Position numbers and translations under genes: made by a program. Source: Candidatus Krumholzibacteriia bacterium (GTDB lineage Bacteria > Krumholzibacteriota > Krumholzibacteriia > LZORAL124-64-63). From it: DNA of 8,906 nt. The stretch lies in contig JALUJS010000408.1 in NCBI GenBank assembly GCA_027056825.1, positions 1-8,906 on the forward strand, read 5' to 3'. The notes beneath the pieces are model-generated. The model was not told the DNA's origin. It saw only the letters and a program-made list of their open reading frames with translations, and ran no database searches. This document shows positions 1-5,047 of this stretch, one piece after another. Every line of letters starts with the position of its first letter. The first letter of the stretch is position 1.

Positions 1-734
1 GTCTGGTTGTGGTCGAGGAAGGAGAAGTCGTTGTCCACCCGCACGCCGTGGATCATGAGCAGGCCCGAGCGGCCGCCGCCTTGGTCGCTCGCCCCCGCCG
101 ACACGCGCGCGCCGCGCGCGCCCCAGGCGCCGGCGTAGAGATCCGCATCGAGGCCCTCGTCGCGGCGGCGGGTCAGGAAATCCACCGCCCCGGCCCCGCC
201 GATGCCGCCCAGGCCCGCGGGCACCACGCCGCGATGGACTTCCACCGCTTCCAGGCGCGACAGCGGCACGAGATTGAACCCGGCCAGGCCGGACTGGGCG
301 TCGGGCAGGGGCATCCCGTCGAGGAAGAAGCGGATCTGCGCCGGAGCCGAGCCGCGCAGCGAGGGCACCGCCGTGGTTCCCCAACCGCCGGTGCGGGCCA
401 TCTGCAGCCCCGCCATGCCGGCCAGGATACCGGCCACGTCGCGGCCGTCGTCCTCGCCGTGCAGTTCCAGGCGCGTGACCACCCCCGCCGTGGACGGACG
501 GTCGGGCCCCGACGGCGCTCCGGCGGTGACCACCAGGCTGTCGATGACCGTCACCGCGGCGGTCCCTGCGGCGGCGGCGCCCGCGGCGTCCTCGGCCCCG
601 CTCCCGGCCACGAAACCCCCGGCGGTCGGCGCGGCCACGGTCACGCACGCCAAGGCCGCGACTCCCAGAGCCGCCGCCAGACCGACCGTCAACAAACGGT
701 GTGAATCCCTGCCGGGATGGACCGCCAAAGCCAT
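1..734 (-). CDS. btuB: TonB-dependent outer-membrane receptor, BtuB-like, N-terminal part
   Basis: This is the first 244 codons of an outer-membrane receptor that continues past the left edge. It probably imports cobalamin or another corrinoid using TonB energy. The N-terminus is a long signal peptide (residues about 10-36, hydrophobic LLTVGLAAALGVAALA). A TonB box DSLVVTA lies at 65-71, almost the same as DTLVVTA in E. coli BtuB. A plug domain follows at about 84-195, with typical motifs such as SLRGSAPAQIRFFLDGMPL, LSRLEAVEVHRGVVPAGLG and GGAGAVDFLTRR, and then the first barrel strands. The B12 riboswitch in its leader supports the substrate. The ATG at 734 has a GAGG only one base upstream. 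A TTG two codons later (728) has the same GAGG at a better 7-base spacing, so the true start is uncertain; either keeps the signal peptide. Family assignment is firm, exact ligand inferred. Confidence 0.92.
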   Translation of the reverse strand, partial: MALAVHPGRDSHRLLTVGLAAALGVAALACVTVAAPTAGGFVAGSGAEDAAGAAAAGTAAVTVIDSLVVTAGAPSGPDRPSTAGVVTRLELHGEDDGRDVAGILAGMAGLQMARTGGWGTTAVPSLRGSAPAQIRFFLDGMPLPDAQSGLAGFNLVPLSRLEAVEVHRGVVPAGLGGIGGAGAVDFLTRRRDEGLDADLYAGAWGARGARVSAGASDQGGGRSGLLMIHGVRVDNDFSFLDHNQ

Positions 735-751
735 ACCTCGCCCGCGAAGGT
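735..751 (-). promoter_or_regulatory. Possible Shine-Dalgarno-sequestering hairpin
   Basis: Read on the minus strand, ACCTTCGCGGGCGAGGT directly precedes the receptor ATG. ACCT pairs with AGGT and CG with CG, with one bulged T and a four-base loop. The right arm contains the only SD-like GAGG. Together with the riboswitch just upstream, this suggests B12 control at translation initiation. The stem is short and its formation is inferred. Confidence 0.4.
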
Positions 752-758
752 GGTGGCA

Positions 759-922
759 GGCCGTGAACCGGTCTCCTGGCTCGCGGGTCGTCCTACTCCC
801 TGCGCCTTCCCGGGCCGGACCGTCCTGGTCCCTGTCCCAGTGGCAATCGTGCAGGTTTCGTCACCGCTTACAGTGGCGGGGCCGCGCCGGATTCTCACCG
901 GACTTCCGCTGGTTCGACGGCC
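759..922 (-). promoter_or_regulatory. Cobalamin (B12) riboswitch
   Basis: On the minus strand the leader carries the conserved cobalamin aptamer elements in order. These are GTCCGGTGAGAATCCGG (887-903), CCGCCACTGTAAGCGG (864-879), TGCCACTGG, GGGAAGGCGCAGG and the B12-box core AGCCAGGAGACC (770-781). The closing stem P1 is visible: GGCCGTCGAACC (911-922) pairs with GGTTCACGGCC (759-769) in 11 base pairs with one bulged C. The aptamer ends 24 bases before the receptor ATG. No T-tract terminator follows it, which fits control of translation rather than transcription termination. Binding of adenosyl- or another cobalamin should lower receptor expression. Recognition of the class is confident; ligand subtype and mechanism are inferred. 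Confidence 0.96.
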
Positions 923-971
923 GCAATATTCATGATGGGCGCCGCGCGGGATCCTCCCGGCGGCAGGGGCG

Positions 972-1000
972 ACATTAGGGGAAGACCCGGAGGATGTCAA
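972..1000 (-). promoter_or_regulatory. σ70-type promoter of the riboswitch-receptor unit
   Basis: On the minus strand a perfect -35 TTGACA (995-1000) is followed by a 17-base spacer and a weaker -10 TAATGT (972-977). Transcription would start near 965, giving a leader of about 230 bases that contains the whole riboswitch. It lies between the upstream terminator and the aptamer, as expected. Confidence 0.65.
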
Positions 1001-1058
1001 GACGGCCCCTTGGGCAGGGGGTCCTTTCTCACGTGACGCAGATCGGCGCGATCCGATG

Positions 1059-1100
1059 AAAAAACCGGAGCATCCATCATGCCGATGTAACCCCTCCGGT
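1059..1100 (-). terminator. Rho-independent terminator
   Basis: On the minus strand ACCGGAG (1094-1100) pairs with CTCCGGT (1064-1070). The right arm runs into six T residues (1059-1064). The 23-base loop can itself fold weakly (CATC with GATG). The position, downstream of the lipoprotein gene and before the receptor promoter, suits a terminator that insulates the two units. Confidence 0.7.
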
Positions 1101-1108
1101 CCTGGGTC

Positions 1109-1155
1109 AAAAAATTTCCAGTCGATAATTTGCAGTTAAAATGCAAAATATCGAC
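1109..1155 (-). terminator. AT-rich stem-loop with T-tract downstream of the lipoprotein gene
   Basis: Two 14-base arms, GTCGATAATTTGCA (1121-1134) and TGCAAAATATCGAC (1142-1155), form an inverted repeat with a single mismatch and a 7-base loop. On the minus strand the stem is followed, after a short spacer, by six T residues (1109-1114). It starts 22 bases after the stop codon of the lipoprotein gene, so it is probably the first of two tandem terminators. The stem is unusually AT-rich for this DNA, so a protein-binding operator is an alternative. Confidence 0.5.
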
Positions 1156-1176
1156 CACGGGGGCTGGCGATGAGGG

Positions 1177-2664
1177 TCAATACCTGCTGGTGGGCAGGGG
1201 AAATTTCGGGCTGCACTCCAGGGGATCGTCGATCACGCCGTTGCAATTGTCGTCGATGCCGTTGGCGCAGTCCCCCACGGCGCCCGGATGGATGTTCGGG
1301 TCGTGGTCGTTGCAATCGCGGCCCAAACGGGAACAGTAGATGGACTCCTCGGCGCCGTAGAAATCGCCGTCCTCGTCGATGCAGGGCCCTGTGCCCTCGT
1401 CCACCAGCCCGTTGCAGTTGTCGTCGACGCCGTTGTCCACCTCCACGGCCCCCGGGTGGACTTGCGCCGGGTCCAGGTAAGCGCAGAGCAGGCTGGCCAG
1501 CGGCCCCGGCTCGGGCGTCTGCGCGCCGTGGAAAACCATGGACCGCAGGTCGATGGTGCGCGGGTAGTCCGGCACGTAGCCGTAGATGAACCAGCCCCCC
1601 ATGTCCAGCAGCTCGGAGGCCGTGTGCCATTCGGTGTCCGAACCCGGAATGAGCGCGGGGTCGGACCACGGCCCCTGCTCCGGGTCGTAGGTTGTGGCGT
1701 GACTGATCCCCCCGGTGGAGCTCGAGGTCCACATCAGGTGCACCAGGCCGTCGGCCCTCACCATGACGGGGGACTCGGCCAGCGGGCCCCGTGAGATGTC
1801 GAGGGGTCCGAGATCCGTCCAGTGCAGCAGGTCGTCCGAACGCGCCAAGCCCAGGACCATGGTGTAGCTGAACGGAGCGGTCACCGTGGAATAGACCATG
1901 TACCAGCAGCCGTTCACGTCGTCATGCCACACCCAGGGATCGCGGCACTGCCTGGTCCAGGCCCCATCCTCGGACCAGGCGCTCCAGGCGAAGTCCGGCT
2001 CCCACAGGCAGCCGGGAAAGGTCTTGCCTTCACAGCCGTAGATGTTCGCGCGCGTCCAACGCCGCAGGTTGGGCGAGGTGGCCAGTCCGATGCGCTCCTC
2101 GTGGCCGAAGTCGCCGTAGGTCACGCCGGTGTAGAACATGTAGTAGCGGCCGTTCTGCTGGTTGCGCACGATGCAGGGGGACCAGATGTGGGCGTCGTCC
2201 CAGTCCGATTCCTCGTCCACGGTCAGGGCATCGGCGCCGTCGGTCCAGCTCACCCCGTCCACGCTGGAGGCGTACCCGAACGCCTTGCCGTCGGTGTCGG
2301 GATACTGCTGCCAGAACGGGCCCTTGATGTAGTAGAGATGGTACAGCCCCGCCGCCTGGATCAGGGCGAAGTCGGCGGCCGCGACGCCGTCGGGCGGGTC
2401 GTACTCCAGGTGGTGATAGGACGCGCAGTAGCCGCTGTCCGGGTTGGCGAAAAACCGGGTGTCGTTGCAATCGGCCGGACCACAGAGGTTGATGGGTGAG
2501 AACCCGTCCCCGTCCTGGTCCGGGCAGGTGAAGGTGAAGTCCTTGGCGCGGCGGTGGTCGGTGGCTGACGGCGCCTCCACCGGGTCCCTCCCGCAACCGG
2601 CAAACGCCAGCAGGACCGGCAACGCCAGCCAGACCGGCAACATCATATGCGGTTTCAAGTCCAT
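1177..2664 (-). CDS. Lipoprotein: glycoside-hydrolase-like five-bladed β-propeller flanked by MopE-type metal-binding motifs
   Basis: This 495-residue secreted lipoprotein has the signal sequence LPVWLALPVLLAFAGC, with lipidated Cys24. Residues about 95-385 have alternating aromatic blade strands such as GLYHLYYIKG, GRYYMFYTG, GCWYMVYS and GLVHLMWTS, plus GLATSPNLRRWT and GLARSDDLLHWT turns. These fit the GH43/GH32-type five-bladed fold. CRDPWVW (Asp242) and AESPV (Glu297) sit where GH43-like enzymes carry a key Asp and the acid Glu, so carbohydrate cleavage or binding is plausible but unproven. A half MopE-type motif, CPDQDGDG to DCND (47-68), precedes the propeller. The matching half, DPAQVHPGAVEVDNGVDDNCNGLVDE, follows it at 398-423. 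A complete unit lies at 428-479. These Asp/Cys-rich units (PF11617-like) probably bind metal ions. The start ATG has only a weak G-rich SD. No enzymatic partner lies beside it. Confidence 0.85.
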   Translation of the reverse strand: MDLKPHMMLPVWLALPVLLAFAGCGRDPVEAPSATDHRRAKDFTFTCPDQDGDGFSPINLCGPADCNDTRFFANPDSGYCASYHHLEYDPPDGVAAADFALIQAAGLYHLYYIKGPFWQQYPDTDGKAFGYASSVDGVSWTDGADALTVDEESDWDDAHIWSPCIVRNQQNGRYYMFYTGVTYGDFGHEERIGLATSPNLRRWTRANIYGCEGKTFPGCLWEPDFAWSAWSEDGAWTRQCRDPWVWHDDVNGCWYMVYSTVTAPFSYTMVLGLARSDDLLHWTDLGPLDISRGPLAESPVMVRADGLVHLMWTSSSTGGISHATTYDPEQGPWSDPALIPGSDTEWHTASELLDMGGWFIYGYVPDYPRTIDLRSMVFHGAQTPEPGPLASLLCAYLDPAQVHPGAVEVDNGVDDNCNGLVDEGTGPCIDEDGDFYGAEESIYCSRLGRDCNDHDPNIHPGAVGDCANGIDDNCNGVIDDPLECSPKFPLPTSRY

Positions 2665-2740
2665 CCCCCGTAATGGCGACGGTCATATGCGGAACGATAG
2701 GGAAATCATGCGCGGCCGGGCGAGACGGGACCGCAGCGGG

Positions 2741-2769
2741 AACATACCACAGGAATCGCCCCGGGACAA
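2741..2769 (-). promoter_or_regulatory. Candidate promoter of the lipoprotein gene
   Basis: On the minus strand TTGTCC (2764-2769) and TATGTT (2741-2746) are separated by 17 bases, each matching the σ70 consensus at four of six positions. It lies about 75 bases before the lipoprotein start, and its -35 overlaps the hairpin at 2761-2778. Support is moderate to weak. Confidence 0.3.
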
Positions 2770-2778
2770 CGGTCCCGG
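2761..2778. other. GC-rich perfect hairpin between two minus-strand genes
   Basis: CCGGGAC, a four-base AACG loop and GTCCCGG form a perfect 7-bp stem, seven bases past the DUF2797 stop codon on the minus strand. No T-tract follows on the minus strand. It may weaken read-through into the lipoprotein gene, stabilise the mRNA end, or mean little in GC-rich DNA. Confidence 0.4.
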
Positions 2779-2784
2779 CTCTTG

Positions 2785-3624
2785 TCAATCCGTCCGCACC
2801 TCGACCTTGTATCCGCTGTACTTGCGCAGGTTGATCACCCCGCCGTCGAAGATCAGGTACTGGCCCTTGATGCCCTGCAGGACGCCGCCGGCGACAGGAT
2901 CCTTGTCCAGGTTGAAGGATTTGACCTTCTCCGGGTAGGCGAGCACCGGGTAGCGGAAGGTCCACAGGGTGCGGTCGGCCGCCGGCAGGACACCCTCGAT
3001 GCCCCATTCCGCCAGGCGCGCCAGGGCCTGGTCGGCCACCGTCTGCAGGTCGAACTGCGGGTCGGCGTCACCCTTGAGCATGCGCGTCCAGTGGGTCTTG
3101 TCGGCGAAACCCTCGTCGCTGAGGCGCTTTTCGACCAGCCCCACCGCGCGGCGGTCCGGCAGCACCGCCAGGGGGATGGCGGCGGTGGCGCCCTGGTCGA
3201 TCCAGCGGGTGGGGATCTGGTGGTGGCGCGTGATGCCCACCTTCACCCCCGAGGTCAGCGAGCAGTACAGGTAGTGGGGCTGGAAGCATTGGCTTTGGGC
3301 GAACGCCTCGTCGCGGCAGGGGTTGTCGGCGTCGCCGTGGTGGCACAGCTCGGGGCGCACGATGCAGATGTCGGCCTCGGCGCGGCTTTGCGAGCAGGGG
3401 AAACAGAAACCCTGGCCGAAGGTCTTCTTCGTCTTGCGGCCGCAGGCGGTGCAGTGGATCTCGCCGGTGAAACGGATTTCCAACTGGCGGCCCAGGTACG
3501 GATTCAGTTCCACGTCCGGGACCCGGTTCTCCTTTTCCCACCAGCCGTCGGTCAGGAAGTAGCGCACGGGGTCGTCGGGTTCGCCGCGCATCTTGCGAAG
3601 GGTTCCGGTCCAAACCGTTTCCAT
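2785..3624 (-). CDS. DUF2797 family protein with zinc-ribbon-like cysteines
   Basis: This 279-residue soluble protein matches what I know of DUF2797 (PF10977), whose function is unknown. Visible family motifs are CTAC (58-61) and CFPC (74-77), which form a likely zinc ribbon. Next come ELCHHG and NPCRDE (to 105), then YLYCSLTSGVKVGITR (118-133), PTRWIDQGA (138-146), DKTHWTRML (175-183) and the C-terminal GIKGQYLIFDGGVINLRKYSGY (251-272). The KVGIT block followed by Arg140 and Glu165 resembles the layout of GIY-YIG/T5orf172 nucleases; this likeness is my inference. I chose the ATG at 3624 because no in-frame start lies close upstream. A direct repeat ATGGAAACGG at 3615-3635 places a second, out-of-frame ATG 11 bases earlier that opens only 27 codons. 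The gene is divergent from the SpmA-SpmB gene. The open frame extends upstream into that gene, but that part is antisense and not real. Confidence 0.88.
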   Translation of the reverse strand: METVWTGTLRKMRGEPDDPVRYFLTDGWWEKENRVPDVELNPYLGRQLEIRFTGEIHCTACGRKTKKTFGQGFCFPCSQSRAEADICIVRPELCHHGDADNPCRDEAFAQSQCFQPHYLYCSLTSGVKVGITRHHQIPTRWIDQGATAAIPLAVLPDRRAVGLVEKRLSDEGFADKTHWTRMLKGDADPQFDLQTVADQALARLAEWGIEGVLPAADRTLWTFRYPVLAYPEKVKSFNLDKDPVAGGVLQGIKGQYLIFDGGVINLRKYSGYKVEVRTD

Positions 3625-3744
3625 GCCGTTTCCATCCGGGAGAAAGTGATGACATGGCCGCGCGCGGCCGATATGGTTGTCACCCGAACACTCTAGCCCC
3701 TCGCCGCCCGGTCGGCCACCGGGAACCGAACACGGACGGAGCCG

Positions 3745-4971
3745 ATGCTCAACCGGATCTGGACCTTCTTCTTCTTCGGCGCCTTCGTCGCCGCCGTCGG
3801 CCAATCCCTCGCCGGCCACACCGGCGTGTGGGCGGACATGGTGGGCGCCACCTTCGACATGGCCAAAACGGCGTTCGAGATCTCCCTGGGGCTGACCGGG
3901 GTGATGTGCCTGTGGCTGGGCATCATGCGCATCGGCGAGCAGGGCGGCGCGGTGGAGGTCCTGGGCCGCGTGTTCGGGCCGCTGCTCCGACGGCTGTTCC
4001 CCGGCATCCCCGACGGCCATCCCGCACAGACCTGCATCGTCATGAACATGGCCGCCAACATGCTGGGCCTGGATAACGCCGCCACCCCCCTGGGCCTGAA
4101 GGCCATGCGCGAGATGCAGGAGCTGAACCCGGCCAAGGACACCGCCAGCAACGACATGATCATGTTCCTGGTGATCAACACCTCGGCGGTGACCATCATC
4201 CCGGTGACCATCTTCACCTACCGCGCGCAACTGGGCGCGGCCGACCCCACGGACATCTTCCTGCCCATTCTCATCGCCACCTTCTGCAGCACCATGGCCG
4301 GCCTGATCGTCACGGCAGCGTGGCAGAAGCTGAACTTGCTGCAACCGGTAATCCTGGGCTACCTGGGCGCGGCCACGGCGCTGATCGCCGGCCTGGTGGC
4401 GTACTTCTCGCGGCTGGACACGGACGCCCTGCAGGCCCAGTCGTCGCTGCTGGCCAACTTCCTGATCTTCGGCGTGATCATCGCCTTCATGCTGGGCGCG
4501 GTGCTGCGCCGGGTGAACCTGTACGAGGCCTTCGTCGAGGGCGCCAAGGACGGTTTCGGCGTGGCGGTGGGCATCATTCCCTACCTGGTGGCCATGCTGG
4601 TGGCCATCGGCGTGTTCCGCGCCAGCGGGGCGCTGGATCTGATCCTCGACGGCGTGCGCGGGGCCGTCAGCGCCGTCGGCGTGGACACGCGCTGGGTGGA
4701 CGGCCTGCCCACGGCCCTGATGAAGCCGCTGTCGGGCAGCGGCGCGCGCGGCATGATGATCGAGGCCATGACCAACAGCGGCGCCGACTCGTTCGCCGGA
4801 CGCTTGGCCAGCGTCATCCAGGGCAGCACCGAGACCACCTTCTACGTGCTGGCGGTGTACTTCGGGTCGGTCGGCATCCGCAAGACCCGCCACGCGGTGG
4901 TCTGCGGGTTGGCGGCCGACGCGGCGGGCGTGGTCGCGGCGATCCTGGTCAGCTATCTGTTCTTCGGATAA
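3745..4971 (+). CDS. Fused SpmA-SpmB (spore maturation/nucleoside-recognition 'Gate') membrane protein
   Basis: This 408-residue inner-membrane protein joins the two Bacillus spore-maturation proteins into one chain. The SpmA half (about 1-195) has the hallmark MNMAANMLGLDNAATPLGLK (101-120), then the NPAKDTASNDMIMFLVINTS stretch. The SpmB half (about 235-408) has EGAKDGFGVAVGIIPYLVAM (265-284), LPTALMKPLSGSGARGM (321-337) and VIQGSTETTFYVLAVYFG (357-374). Both halves belong to the nucleoside-recognition/Gate family (PF07670), suggesting a transporter or channel with unknown cargo. In Bacillus the separate proteins affect spore core dehydration. Here no other sporulation gene is present and the neighbours indicate an outer membrane, so a non-spore role is likely. 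An ACGGAG SD-like sequence precedes the ATG. About eight hydrophobic segments are visible. Confidence 0.92.
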   Translation: MLNRIWTFFFFGAFVAAVGQSLAGHTGVWADMVGATFDMAKTAFEISLGLTGVMCLWLGIMRIGEQGGAVEVLGRVFGPLLRRLFPGIPDGHPAQTCIVMNMAANMLGLDNAATPLGLKAMREMQELNPAKDTASNDMIMFLVINTSAVTIIPVTIFTYRAQLGAADPTDIFLPILIATFCSTMAGLIVTAAWQKLNLLQPVILGYLGAATALIAGLVAYFSRLDTDALQAQSSLLANFLIFGVIIAFMLGAVLRRVNLYEAFVEGAKDGFGVAVGIIPYLVAMLVAIGVFRASGALDLILDGVRGAVSAVGVDTRWVDGLPTALMKPLSGSGARGMMIEAMTNSGADSFAGRLASVIQGSTETTFYVLAVYFGSVGIRKTRHAVVCGLAADAAGVVAAILVSYLFFG

Positions 4972-5006
4972 TCCCCCTGATTCATGGCTTTTTTGTTTTT
5001 CCGGTG

Positions 5007-5015
5007 TGATATAAT
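5007..5015 (+). promoter_or_regulatory. Extended -10 promoter for the PD40 propeller gene
   Basis: TGATATAAT is a perfect TGn extended -10 with consensus TATAAT (5010-5015). No good -35 is seen; the upstream region is a T-rich run (4989-5000). Transcription would begin near 5022, leaving a leader of about 26 bases. The leader contains a run of seven G (5034-5040), seven bases before the ATG, that may act as an SD. Confidence 0.6.
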
Positions 5016-5047
5016 CTTCTTTTTACGTCTTCCGGGGGGGAATCCGC

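Noticed and set aside
689..1000. Open minus-strand frame of 103 codons over the receptor leader
   Set aside because: It covers the B12 riboswitch and promoter, whose RNA motifs explain the sequence; the predicted peptide has no recognisable features.
3625..4893. Long minus-strand open frame extending the DUF2797 gene upstream by over 400 codons
   Set aside because: It lies antisense to the SpmA-SpmB gene, is His/Gln/Gly-rich as expected of antisense high-GC DNA, and DUF2797 homology starts near the ATG at 3624.
4972..5000. Possible terminator after the SpmA-SpmB gene (T6-G-T5 tract at 4989-5000)
   Set aside because: No convincing GC stem precedes the T-rich tract.
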